Source: Hymenoscyphus infarciens | Lineage: Eukaryota > Ascomycota > Leotiomycetes > Helotiales > Helotiaceae | Direction: 5' to 3' | Assembly (NCBI GenBank): GCA_001414345.1 | Contig: LLCB01000054.1 | Location: 172,873-236,872 of the forward strand | DNA length: 64,000 nt | In this document: in pieces, positions 13,084 to 23,962 of the stretch | Layout of the letters: each line of letters opens with the position of its first letter | Numbering within the stretch: position 1 is the first letter of the stretch | Notes under the pieces: generated by a model | What the model was told of the DNA's origin: nothing | Seen by the model: only the letters and a program-made list of their open reading frames with translations | Database searches by the model: none | Translations under genes and position numbers: made by a program

Positions 13084-14394
13084 TTTCGAGACGGGTATCT
13101 TTGCACGCGCGTTGCTTTCCGATTCAGATATTTCGTTGAGGGCCTTTGATGGAGAAGGAAGACGAGTCGTATTGGGCGGTCGAGCTATGCGCGACTCACG
13201 CATAAACTGTTGGATCAAGTCAGTGAGGTGGCGCAAATTGAGGGTTGCGACAGCGAGGAAGCCATACCGAGTTCTCCTCAGAGATATCCATGGATTGGTG
13301 TAATTGCAGCGACGTGCTGCGATATGGTGTAATTCCTGCGTTTGTCGTAATATTGCGAGTTGAAGATCGAGTGGCATTCAGCGATGTTTCGTGGTTGATG
13401 GTCAACAGTTCCTGTTGTGATGTCGCGAATACATGGGTGGAGAAATGTGTTGCGAGCGCGAACTTTTGGCCTTATCCCAATCTCTTGTTTACCCGCAAAT
13501 AAAGTTTTCACGTGATATATAGACTATGTCCCCATCAAACCCCCTGCAAATACCGCTTCAGAATGCTATCTTAGCTCTTTTGAATCCTGTTAGATTCCGT
13601 TTAATACGATAATTTCTATTTCCAGTTTTATCCCTACGTAGATGCAATTTTGCTGTTGTGTTCTCTCAATTGTGAGTTGAAGGTCTTAAAATGGTGCTTC
13701 GGTTGGCCCGGTAACATAATTTCTGAAGATGCATGAGCGCATAAAAGCGGCAGCAATACGCACCTCTTTCTGATTATTCCAGACCTAGAGCGCACAATCC
13801 GACTTGGTTGCTCCAAAACACTTCAGTTGGTACTTTAAATTGTCTCTCAAGTACTTCGGTTAACACCTAGTTATCCTAGTGAGTTAGAATAAAGAGGTAG
13901 TGGTAGGCAGGCACGAACCAGAAGTATTTACTGCTGCTTTTACTGTCTATTTGAGAGACTGTACGTCTACCCCAAGTACACATTTGTAAATAGGTCTGGC
14001 GGATAACAAAACAGTTAAAATAAACCACTCTCAACTATATTCTTTGAAGCTTTATAACACGTCTACTTTTTTTTTAGAATTTCTGCAAATATGAGTACTC
14101 GTAAGACCTTTGAACCCCTGTCAAATCACAAGCCAAACCCAAAACACCCGCAACCATCACGGAGGGATATATTTTTCAGTGCCCAGTCACAACACCACGC
14201 ACCTCATTTAACATCAACACCACAAGATCGCAACTAAAGCTACGCCTCCCTGTGTCGCTGCACAACCTGAATTCTGTAGCCCAAACCCTCGCCCGAACCT
14301 GTCATGGTCACATCAAGATAACCCGCACTGCCATTGCCTCCTACCGCCTCTTCGCTCCAAGACCTTTGCGAAAAGCCACATACCAACACCAAGC
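13084..14394. other. Divergent intergenic region with a short dispersed repeat
   Basis: This stretch of about 1.3 kb lies between the divergent kinesin and acyltransferase genes and should contain both promoters. The frames near 13.1-13.4 kb on the minus strand run upstream of the kinesin start and show no domain. A copy of a dispersed inverted-repeat family sits at 13858-13945. A poly-T run lies near 14069-14078. No gene is supported. Confidence 0.5.
13858..13945 (+). mobile_element. Short copy of a dispersed MITE-like repeat
   Basis: This stretch matches the left arm of the inverted-repeat element at 18047-18725: GAGTT-AGAATAAAGAGG, then GGTAGGCAGGCACGAACC, then GTATTTACTGCTGCTTTTA at 13924-13942. 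Related stretches occur at 17241-17284 and 27553-27570. No opposite arm is visible nearby, so this is a fragment or a solo arm. Confidence 0.5.
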
Positions 14395-15502
14395 ATGGAG
14401 AAATACTCTCAATACCGAGATCGAGGTTGGCAAATCCCACTGCGCTACGGGCTATTCCAATTTTGAAAGAAGCACAAGCATTTGGAAACCAACTAACGCA
14501 TCAAGCGCAGGATCCGGCATCGCCCCATTCTTCCCCGTCTCCTCCCAACCTGCCGGAATATATCTGCCAGGTCGCATCTTCCTCTTCGTCGTTAAATCCT
14601 TCTTACTATTCGTAGCCGCAACTTCATATTTCTTCGCCCTGCAATGGTTTCCTCTTGGGTCCTTGTTCAAAAAGGCCATGCTATGGATGATACTGGGAAT
14701 ACCAGGCGTATGGTGGATTGATCTTCAAATCGACGGAGTCAGAAAAGGATCTCTCGCGAAGAAGCATACAGGTCGGGTACCTGAACCAGGAGACATCATA
14801 GCCTCCTCCTTTACATCACCACTCGATTCCTTGTACTTGGCCGCTATATTCGATCCCATATTCACAATATCTTACCCCCACACAAGACAAGTCCAATACA
14901 TTTCTCTCTTCGGTGCGATCTTCCGTGCTCTCTCGAGCCCAAGGGAATACCCTCCAAATGGAGCAAAAATGACACATTTACATACACTGGTCGCCGAACA
15001 CCCAACCAGAGTCATCGTCGTATTCCCAGAATGCACGACGACTAATGGAGGAGGAATTATGCCGCTTAGTCCAAGCCTCTTGACAACACCAGCCAAGACT
15101 AGGATATTTCCCATCAGTTTACGATATACCCCACCAGATGTCACAACCCCAGTTCCGGGAAAATACTGGTCCTTCTTTTGGAATCTTCTTTCACAGCCTA
15201 CTCACTGTATCCGTGTGCGGATCGCAGAAGTGGTTTACAATACCTCACAACCTGAGCCCAAGGAGAAGAAAGACCGATATCTCTCCAACTTCTTGGATTC
15301 TTTAGGAGAGGAATCAGCAATGACGAGTAGTTCAGATACCCTGACGAGTTTGGGCGATCAATCGAATGAACTTACTGATCAGGAAAAGAGAGTACTTGAT
15401 AAAGTGGGAGAAGCATTGGCGAGGCTGGGAAGAGTGAAAAGAGTAGGTTTGACGGTGAAGGATAAAAGCGCATTTGTAGATGCGTGGTCGAAGAGGAGAT
15501 AA
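14395..15502 (+). CDS. LOA1: LOA1/VPS66-type lysophospholipid acyltransferase (two exons)
   Basis: Membrane-bound acyltransferase of the PlsC superfamily, related to yeast Loa1/Vps66, which acylates lysophosphatidic acid with oleoyl-CoA and affects lipid droplets and vacuolar sorting. Exon 1 (14395-14425) encodes MEKYSQYRDR. An 85-bp intron (14426-14510, branch CAACTAACG, acceptor GCGCAG) joins it to GSGIAPFFPV, giving 340 residues. Hydrophobic segments lie near residues 30-55 and 63-82. The usual acyltransferase HX4D box is replaced by SSFTSPLDSLYL, as in the Loa1 branch, followed by VVFPECTTTNG (the P-E-C/G-T motif). The open frame continues upstream of the intron to 14252 in a different frame from exon 1; that extension is intron and leader read-through and should not be used. 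A C-terminal Ser/Thr-rich linker precedes a short basic helix. Confidence 0.88.
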
Positions 15503-15634
15503 AGTTGAGCATGAAACTTTGATAGACTTGTTTGATATGCCTGGGCGGTCTTTTTGCTACACCGAAATACCAATTTGATTTCATTTTTGCCAAGCTGGGC
15601 TTTTCTTTTCTCTACAAGTGTGACTTGTTGATCG

Positions 15635-15893
15635 GAGTAAGCTATCGATTGTTGAATAAGCTGCAAAAGGAGAGGTGTGAGTAAACTGTCAAATGTCGAG
15701 TAAGCCACAAAAAAGGAGTTGCAGGTAAGCTGGTAATTATCGTGTAAGATAAAAAAAGAAAGTCTAGAGTAAGCTGTCAATTGTCAAGTAAGCTACAAAA
15801 CGAGAGTTGCGAGTAAGCTGCCAATGTCTAGTAAGCTGCAAAAGGAAAGTCATGAGTAAGCTGTCAATTTTCAAGTAAGCTACTCTGCTGTAT
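15635..15893. repeat. Tandem repeat of about 45 bp, six copies (GAGTAAGCTGTCAAT...)
   Basis: Six degenerate copies of a roughly 45-bp unit follow one another. Each contains two GTAAGCT-like cores (for example GAGTAAGCTGTCAATTGTCA, then AGTAAGCTACAAAA). The array fills the space between the convergent 3' ends of the LOA1-like gene and the SNO1-like gene. It has normal base composition and is not RIP-mutated to any obvious degree. Confidence 0.8.
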
Positions 15894-15966
15894 CTTAAGA
15901 CTATCCCCCCAAATCTAATTCTACATTCTATCCACAAATTACAAGATGCCGCCTTTTCATGGTACA

Positions 15967-16886
15967 TCACACCCCCCTCCTCCTATCAACAGCCTCAGCA
16001 ACCTGTTCCAACCACCATACATGTATCCTCTCATCCCCCGTAAGTTCCGGATGAAAACTGGTGCCAAAACAGTTCCCCTGTCTCACAGCAATGATATTTC
16101 CGCCTTCTTTCTCTCCCTTTGTCGTCTTTCCTGGAAGAGTTCCGAGAATTTCAACGTCTTCAATCTTCACCTCCTTCGCTATCTTCTCATCGATGGCTCG
16201 AGAGGGAGCGATGACAGTTTCCTCTCTCTCGGCTTCCTTCAATTGGACACCATCGACATGGGGGAGGAGTTTTTCTACTATGGGGGCGCGGATGAAGATT
16301 GCTCGGAAGGGTTTATTTTCTCCCTCGGGTGAAGATGAAGAGGAGGAATTTAGGAAAGGCAAATCCAAATCCGCCTGGAAACTCTCCGTCTGTCTCCCAA
16401 AGTGATTCCTATTCACCCTCACATCGAGACCACCGATTAATTCTTGGCCCCCTTTTTTGGTTTGGTTCGCTGCTTCCGCTAACAAGATGAGACCGGCGCA
16501 GGTTCCCCATGTTGGTTTTCTAAAGACTCTTTTGGTTTTCATCATCAGCGTTGTATTCATCTCATGGATTTTGAGATGACTTACTTAACAAACTCCCTCA
16601 ACGGTTCCAACATCCCACATCTTTCCGCCACCAAAGAGATCGCTGTGCTTTCTCCTCCGGGGATGATGAGGGCATCGCAAGAATCTAGTTCTGCTTTGTT
16701 TCGGATTTCTCTGAATGTCCAATTTCGCTTGGTTTGGTTGGTCTGGTTTTCGCTGGAGTTGGAGGTTTGAATGGGTTTTGAGTCGAGGGTTTGAGCAGCT
16801 TCACGAAGAAGTTGGATGTGTTCGTTGAATGCTCCTTGGAGGGCTAGAACGCCTACTGTTATATTTGTTTCTGGTGCCGAATCCAT
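15967..16886 (-). CDS. SNO1: Glutaminase subunit of pyridoxal 5'-phosphate synthase (SNO1/PdxT), two exons
   Basis: Class I glutamine amidotransferase that hydrolyses glutamine and passes ammonia to the synthase subunit (SNZ/PdxS) for vitamin B6 synthesis in the cytosol. Exons 16585-16886 and 15967-16519 flank a 65-bp intron (16520-16584, GTAAGT...TTTAG) and give 284 residues. The beta-strand start VGVLALQGAFNEH, the oxyanion motif IIPGGEST, the nucleophile elbow WGTCAGLILL (catalytic Cys) and the His-Glu pair TSFHPEL are all present. The protein is longer than bacterial PdxT (about 190 residues) because of Ser/Asn-rich and acidic insertions, such as the NSSENQTNQTKRN stretch and a Ser run near the middle. 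The start was chosen at MDSAPETN, just before the conserved strand; an upstream in-frame ATG would add a non-conserved basic stretch. No PdxS gene lies in this window. Confidence 0.93.
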
Positions 16887-17240
16887 GTTTGGTTTGGAAT
16901 CCAGTTTTCTGGGGTAGATAGAGGGTTGTAGGAGGGTTGTCTTGTGATTGTTGTGGTGGGGTGGAAGGGTGGCGGTGAATAGCCCGAGATGGGAGATGTA
17001 AATAAAAAAATCTCTTAGTACCACTTTACATAATACTACGATGTACTACTATGTTCCTGAGATATGAAATTCGTCATCCATGCCGCTTTTCTTGTAGACT
17101 ATCTTGAGATATTTTCAGCTGGCGTGGAAAACCACTGTGAGTAGCTCGCTGTTCAAATTTTAGTACTTTTGTATAGTTGAGCAAACATGGTTGTTTTAAA
17201 ATATCAGAGTAGATAAGATATCTTCATTTATTTCAGATAT

Positions 17241-17290
17241 TAAGCAACCTAGCAGGTACAATGAAGTATTTACTGCCGCTTTTAGTTCGA
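17241..17290 (+). mobile_element. Fragment of the dispersed repeat family
   Basis: Contains AGCAGGTACAATGAAGTAT and then ATTTACTGCCGCTTTTAG (motif at 17266-17284), closely matching 13924-13942 and 27553-27570. It is probably a remnant of the same inverted-repeat family as the fuller element at 18047-18725. Confidence 0.45.
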
Positions 17291-17609
17291 TTGTGTTTGG
17301 GTCCAGGCCAGATAACTTGAACAGTCACCTGATTCAGTGATATGCCGAGTTCAGCTTCACGCGCTAGTAGATAAGGTAGATAAGTGGAGGCAACCCCCAG
17401 CCTTAGCAAAGCACTACTTGTACTAGTAACCTAATATTAACTGCTCACTATAAAACAGCTACTGTTCTAAGCATACAGACCACACAAAAAACATCCAACC
17501 AAATTTTCAACAGCATCAAATCAGAGGTTGTCTTTCACTCTCACCCTCCATAGACGACAGTAAACAAAAACCAACACAATTACCTCCTCATCTCCCGTCT
17601 GCCTCCAAA

Positions 17610-17852
17610 ATGCACCCCGCTATGATACTTCTTGTAGGCGCGTTTCTCATCATCCTAGCCATCTGCCTCTTTGTCCCAAGAGAAGAGCCTAAAAAGCCTA
17701 CCTGCAGGAACACGTGCGGTGTTACTGGAATAACAACAAAATGCTCTCAATGCGGGCAGGTTGAGACGCATCGTTTTGCGAACAGAGATCTGGAAGTAGG
17801 AAATCAACCTTGTGAGGTGGTTTTAAACTTCCACTACATAGGTACTAAATAA
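17610..17852 (+). CDS. Possible small membrane protein with Cys pairs, 80 residues
   Basis: I do not recognise this protein. The frame starts with ATG and has a hydrophobic helix at residues 4-22 (AMILLVGAFLIILAICLFV). A short basic linker follows, then two closely spaced Cys groups (CRNTC and CSQCGQ). The pattern could be a membrane-anchored small protein with a metal-binding or disulfide knot. The leader upstream (17450-17609) is CA-rich and free of ATG close to the start, as in many fungal 5' leaders, and the frame ends in normal-composition DNA. It lies between SNO1 and a mobile element and has no evident partner. Support is only the composition and the plausible topology, so it may be a chance frame. 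Confidence 0.4.
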   Translation: MHPAMILLVGAFLIILAICLFVPREEPKKPTCRNTCGVTGITTKCSQCGQVETHRFANRDLEVGNQPCEVVLNFHYIGTK

Positions 17853-18046
17853 AGAAAAGGAGGCCAACTCAACTCTGATTTTGAAAAAGAGAGAAGAAGG
17901 AGCTATGAAGGAGCTTTGGGAGGAAGAGAAGGATGCCTAATAAGTCTTGGTGCAACGTTTCTTATAATCCCAAGATCTTAATATACCACGAGGTCGTCTG
18001 CTCTGACCCTCGCTACCCCAACATCTGGAATTGTCCCAAGTGCGTG

Positions 18047-18725
18047 GGGTAATTCACTTAAGTTACTCTAAAGAGTTGAGACAATAGGCGCTAGGTAGGC
18101 AGGTACGAACCTGCTATATCTACTACTACTATTAATAACTATTACGAACTATACTATTAAACTCTTCTTAAGTGAAATTACTTAACAATCTAGCACTTTT
18201 AGTCTACGATAATCATTTCTCTAGTAATAAAACAAGTCACAGCTATCTATTGCTACAACCTATACAATGTAGAGTGATTTCGTTATAGAGAGGTTGTCTT
18301 ATATTTTGAACGAGGCTATTACTTCTATAATTGTTCTAACTCCTTTAGAATAATAAACATATTAAAATCTTGATTATTCAAGCCTTTTAGGATAATAGAA
18401 TCGATTTATCGAGTCTTAGATAAAGAATAGAAGGAGTAGAGAAGAGTTAGTCTAAATAGGTTTAAGCCTAAGAGAGTTGAGTTTTTGAGGTATTAAAAGT
18501 TCTTAGATTGTATTTGAGAATTGAAAAAGGTAAGAAGAATCTATGTACCACTTGATAAGTATATCTCTATCAGTAGTTTTATAATATAATTTATACCGCT
18601 TTTCTAGCAGACCGGAAAAACTATCTCGGTAAATTTGATAGCGGCTCGAGTGGTTGTTGACAGTCGTGCCTGCCTTGTAGCTCTCATTGTTCTAGCAGCC
18701 TAGAGTAATTCAAGGTCATTACCCT
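18047..18725. mobile_element. Inverted-repeat (MITE-like) element, AT-rich interior
   Basis: The left end (GGGTAATTCACTTAAGTTAC...TCTA, then AGACAATAGG, then AGGCAGGTACGA) is repeated in reverse complement at the right end (AGGGTAATGACCTTGAATTA...CTCTA, then AGAACAATGAG, then AGGCAGGCACGA). The arms are about 60-70 bp with some mismatches. The 550-bp interior is AT-rich with few CA/TG dinucleotides, as expected after RIP. It has no coding capacity, so it would be non-autonomous. I could not identify a clear target-site duplication, and the superfamily is unknown. Arm fragments of the same family lie at 13858-13945, 17241-17290 and 27553-27570. Confidence 0.65.
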
Positions 18726-19186
18726 AAATGATTGAGGAAATTTAGAATAGTACCGTCAAAATATAAAGTACTAAATGTTGAAATGTACCAGATGCTCAAT
18801 AGTGCCGCTTTTACTGAGTAATGTGTTTGGTTTCCGCAGCAAGTGGAGGCCAACCCCCGGAGGTTTGCCCGAACACCTCCCAAGGCCCCGTCAGCAGGCC
18901 CCCCAGCAGTCCACAGCCCACCAAAAAGGCCTGTGCCACCTGTCAGATGCCCTGAATGTCACAATTCCCTCCCGAGGTGGCTCAACATAAAATTCCACTG
19001 CACCTCTCCCACTTCCACTTCCACTCCACATTCACTTCTCTTCTTCCTCTCACGTCTCTTCCTCACATCTATGTTCGACTTCTTCCCTCCCCGCGAGGGT
19101 CGCCATCTCCAACTTCAATCCTCGACCTAAACGAGAGACGAGCACAACTCCTACCTACCGTAGGCAACACCCGCCTCGAGAGCACC

Positions 19187-20152
19187 ATGTCGTTTGCCTA
19201 CTACCTCGAACTCTTCCTCGGAGGCTACGTCGCACTCACTCTCGCCCTCTACCTCCTCTCCATGACCATGACCGTGACTCTCCCCGCAGCCGGCTTCGCA
19301 GCCCGTCTCCTCGCCTCCTACATCTCCCTCCTAATCGCCGCCTCCTACGGCGTCTTCGTCTCCATATGTCTCCGTCTAGTAGGCTACCACCGAATCGCCC
19401 AATGGGCCACAGGACGAGCCTTCAAATGGCTCATGAAACTCAGCACCGGCATCTCCTTCTCCATCCAAGATCCCCACAACTACCTCAACACCACCCGTCC
19501 CGCCGTATTCATCGGAAATCACCAGACCGAACTCGACGTCCTGATGCTTGGGAGTATCTTCCCCCGCTACTGTTCCGTAACCGCCAAAAGTTCTTTGAAA
19601 AGGGTTCCCTTTCTAGGATGGTTCATGGCGCTTTCGGGGACGGTCTTCATAAATCGCGCGAATAGTAAGGATGCGAGGTCTGCGATGGCGGGGGCGAGCA
19701 ATGAGATTACGAGCATGAGACAGAGTGTTTATATGTTCCCCGAAGGAACGAGGAGTTATTCCAAGGAACCGATGTTGTTGCCCTTCAAGAAGGGGGCTTT
19801 TCATTTGGCTGTCCAGGCTGGGGTGCCCATTGTGCCGGTTGTGGTGGCTAATTACTCGGATGTTTTGTATATCAAGGGTTGGGTTTTTAGGTCGGGGGTG
19901 ATTCCTGTGAAGGGTAGGCTTGCAGATTTTGTTCTTGGGTGTTTTGACTAACAGGTATTAGTTCTCAAACCCATCGAGACGAAGAATTTGAAGCTGGAGG
20001 ATGTGGAGGATTTGGCGCGCGACACAAGGGAATTGATGTTGAAGGAGCTATTAGCTCTAACATCGAAAGCTCGTGGGCGTCCGGTCCCAATCCCCGCACG
20101 AAACTCGAACGATGGAGCATTAAAGAAAGCAAATGGCGTAAAGGCAACATGA
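19187..20152 (+). CDS. SLC1: 1-acyl-sn-glycerol-3-phosphate acyltransferase (SLC1/PlsC), two exons
   Basis: Endoplasmic-reticulum enzyme that converts lysophosphatidic acid to phosphatidic acid with acyl-CoA, a core step of glycerolipid synthesis. Exons 19187-19913 and 19962-20152 flank a 48-bp intron (GTAGGC...TTGACTAACAG...ATTAG) and give 305 residues. Two or three hydrophobic segments occupy residues 5-65. Motif I is NHQTELDVL (H-X4-D), the glycine/phosphate-binding motif is FPEGTRS, and KKGAFHLAVQAGVPIVPV follows, all in the usual order and spacing. Exon 2 encodes a charged helix and a short basic tail. The start MSFAYYLELFLGGYV was chosen because it begins just before the first membrane helix; the open frame extends further upstream only as Pro/Ser-rich sequence without family resemblance. 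Together with the LOA1-like gene this makes two LPA-acyltransferase-type genes within 5 kb. Confidence 0.94.
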
Positions 20153-23100
20153 AAATCGACCGGAAGAGCCGATATACCATACCCGAGTTCTAGCCCGAAA
20201 TGCGGAACGAACGAAAGGAGTTGAGAAGGAAGATCGAATATGCTAGGATATTTGAGGTTCATGGTGGAAGACGGAGTTGGTTGTGGGATCAAGTCGCGAA
20301 GAGAGGATGAATATACCCCGTAGTGCGTTTATTGAGCGGCAGTGGTGGAAATGCTGCTTGCTCGTGTTGTGAAGGAAGATAATATCAGACTTCTTGCTTA
20401 CTTACTTACGAAGTGTGACTTGGAGAAGACCAATGAAAGTTACTTTTATGAAACCCCCCCATTTCTTGTCATGTTTCTCGTGTACAAATCCCCGAAACCT
20501 CTCACCCATTCTTTTCCGCATCGTTCTCCACAATTCGACTTGAAAAAAGGCCCACCGATATCTTACATTTGTAGTAGTCTACTTTCTTCTTCTTTTCTTC
20601 TTTGTTGTAAAAAACATGCACTTTTGCTCTGAGTACACCTCCTTCAATATGATTATACACTAGTCTGGGCATAATTACTTGTATCGTCCGAGAAGGTTTA
20701 GAATATTGAGAACTTCTGCCGCTCAATTCTCCTAAACGCTCTCGCACAAGATTCTAAGCTGTCATGAAAACCCCGAGGCGATGGAGGGATGGGGTATACA
20801 GCTTCTCCATGTCTTGAGTTCTAGTATAGTACTTTCAACCGCGAATTCAACGGCTGGAGTTTCCTTTTAAGCTCAAGCGTGCTCCGCGTTCTTTCTGTGA
20901 GCCACAAATAAGAGCGTATGATCATTTGAGTACTACTGGGACGATGAAGAACGGAAGGGGACTCCCTTCCTATTGTGACTCAGCGGCTGAAAGGTGGGTT
21001 AGTCTTTTACTTCTCGGCATGATTTGAGGTGTTTTTGTCGTGTTTCTGGGTTTTTGTTATGGGGTTTAGCGGTGTTGCTGTCGAATTTCGGGGTGTTGTC
21101 GATTTTTTGGTTGGTTTGGGGGTTGTTTATTGGACTAGGATAATCGGAGGCTTGAGCAGGTCCTTCACAATACCTGCTTGGGGTTGATACTACTCGCTAC
21201 CCAGATGAGGGGTTGTGCAGGTGCAAGGTTCCGAGGAGATGGGAGGAGCCTTGAACTCGGATCTCTTATCTTGGGTAATTCGATTGGGTGGAGAGGGTTA
21301 TGGGGTTATGGGAAGAACCTCAAGTGAGATTTTTCAAGTTTAGCCAAGTTTTTTTTTAATCTTTTTGACTTTTTTTTTCTTGGTTGTCTACTTGTCTTCC
21401 CCCCTCTTTTGGGTGTGGGGTTTTGGGGGAGGTTTGTGTCGTCGTTTTGCGTAAGTTTTGCAAGATCTATTGTTGAGAGATCGAGAGGAACCAGAAATTA
21501 CGAGGTTTACACTTACCCGACTTGATTCGGGGTTTTTTAAACTCGGAAAATAAAGGCACGGTCTAGATGAGACTCTTGTCTTTTTAATTCCGAGCTTGCC
21601 TATTATTCTCCTACTACCTCTCGAGTCAAACTGGTACGAAGCTTTCATGGAAGGAAAGCGCTTTGCATACGAATGCAGGGGAAATGAAGTTCTCTTGGAG
21701 ATTGGCTGTTGTCACACTTTACTGTTTGCGTCTTTATGTTTTAAGTTCTTGTTGGTTTTCAGAAAGGACGTAAAATGGGAATTGCTGTCGATTTTGAAGC
21801 TATTGTCGAAAAGAATATGTTCTAGGATCGGCTGTATCGCAGACTTGATGTTACTACTTCAACGAGAGGGCGTGAAATACTTCTAGCCTGGGGCGGAGGA
21901 GGGGCGGCTTGGTACTGAGATTTTGAGAACTCTACTGTTGGGTCGTCAGTCTTGATCGGAACATCGACAGAGCTCTCATCAGTATCCAATCCATCTTCAT
22001 CGCCATATTGAAATCACAACCCCCAATTTCACCTGTACCTTAACGTTGCTGTCTAGTTCTGGTTACTGATTCTTTCTGGATATTTATACAGAAACTAGGG
22101 TGAACTCGGTAGGTCGACCTGATGATTCACTTTAAGTTGATATTGTTCTGTGAGACAAGATGCCTGACAAGGTGTCGATATAGTCCCCGGCGATGCGCTT
22201 GTAAGAATGTGGGGGTTTTTATTGAGCTGGCTGCTTGAAAATGAAATCTTTCGAAATAAAGCTGTGAGAGTCTTCGAACCCAATTTTGAATTTGAATAAT
22301 GATATTCAGCTCTCAACATCTCTTCCAAATGTCAGGTCAGATACATATATATCTATACAGATTGTAGCTCTTCGGAGAAAACTAACTTTCAATCGTAAAT
22401 ATCCAGGTGGCCATTTCATGGTGTGGCTTCAAGAACCTACCAAATAGACTTTTTGGGTTGCGACAAGTGCTGCTCTATCTTTGCGGTTGGGGAAGTCTAT
22501 CGTAATATCGTGGGACATGTCTTATTCTTGGTATCCTTCTTGTTTGTTTCCCCGGGACTTTTGTTGCCGAATTTTGGAGTATTGTCGAAGCCAGGGGCTA
22601 GGATTGGAAGAGTCTTGTATACAAAAAGAGTTCAAAATAGTACGAGGCGACACGAGGTTGACATGCACGCATTCTTCTCTAAGACTTTTAGGAATGAATT
22701 GACCGCGGATTCTGATAACTTCACTGCAAGATAAAGGCCTTCCACTTCCTCCATCTTAGCGAAGATATCGCTGGGAGATAGGTCGTGTACTCGAAGTCTT
22801 TTGAAAGCGGCGGTGATGTATTTGCTGTATTCTTATTGGAGGGAGTTGTGGATATTGTTTTAGCTATGAGAAGGTTTTGCGGCTTACTATGTTGACACTG
22901 CTCCTAGTATATGTTGCTAGGCAAAAGAAAATAGTTCTTCTAATATCTGGATGAAAAACTGGGAGGAGTTGAGGTCCGCCAGGAGGTCGTCTTGATAATT
23001 ACCTCCTTTTGCGAATATGTGAAGAGGTGTGCCTTTGATCCTTGAAGGGTTTGGCCGACAAGGCGTAGGTAGTCTTCGGCGGTGCTCAGGGCAATATCCC

Positions 23101-23962
23101 GCCAACTAAAAAATAGAAGGTGGTGTTCTGGTGTCTTTACTGCCGAATTTTGAAGACGTTGTCGAAATGAGGGGTTTCTACAATTCTTGTAGAAGGATAT
23201 GCTAGGCTCAAAAGTTATTGGAAGATTTTAATCCTAGGACGTTCGTCAAGACTCCAAGATTGGTTTCTTAGTGATGTATCCGCAAACGTGATTTGCTTGT
23301 GGTGAATTTTAGTGCGCTTCTTTACTCGCGAGTGCAGAGAACGTGGGGTGAACTAGATAATCGTGGTTGGATCCTGTGTATCAACCGTCGTGCAATATTT
23401 TCTTGAAAGAAGGACCTCAGTATCTATGGTAATTGTACTAGATCTTTTATATTCGGCGTGTGCTTTAATCTTTCTGCAAATGGTCCGCTTTTTCAGGGTT
23501 CCGGCTCAGATACTTTTGCAGCTTTCAACGTAAGAGTAAATTTTGAGCGAAAAAAGTCCTGTGCTTGTAGTTCTAATTCAGACTAATGTATCTCACATCT
23601 AATTACAAAGTTGCTATTCCGTTTCTTGAACTGCTAGTAAGCATAACCCGCGGAAAACTACAGATTTACTGGAGAAGTTGAGACACCAAGGTTGAAAACC
23701 CACTTTCGCTTCAACGTCGACAGCTTGGATAGAGAGGAGCAAGATTTTGATTTTCAGGAGGTGTGCTCTTGCGTTCAAAAACACTCTAAGCTTATGAGAT
23801 GTTTCTACTTTGTCATAGGGAGTTCTATGCCTTGATTTCCCGTCGAATTGTTGAAAAGCAGACACTCTACGTTTTCTATTTTTTAGTCTCGGTTCTCAGA
23901 TAGTGTTGTTAAGAATCCACGAGAGCGAGTTAGCAAAGTAGTTAGTGAGGAGCTGACTCTCT
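20153..23962. other. Intergenic region of 3.8 kb, no supported gene
   Basis: Open frames here are below about 105 residues, lack domains and lie on both strands. Base composition is normal, with GT-rich tracts near 21.0-21.4 kb. The stretch 22423-22734 has a hydrophobic segment but nothing else that suggests a gene. I see no repeats of note and no RNA genes. It could hold untranslated regions or long non-coding RNA, which cannot be judged from sequence alone. Confidence 0.45.

Noticed and set aside
14252..14510. Long N-terminal extension of the LOA1-like reading frame
   Set aside because: It is in a different frame from the conserved first exon (MEKYSQYRDR). A canonical 85-bp intron joins that exon to the conserved domain, and the joined length is a multiple of three.
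18956..19186. Upstream extension of the SLC1 frame
   Set aside because: Pro/Ser/His-rich sequence with no resemblance to acyltransferases. The ATG at 19187 directly precedes the first membrane helix, as in the family.
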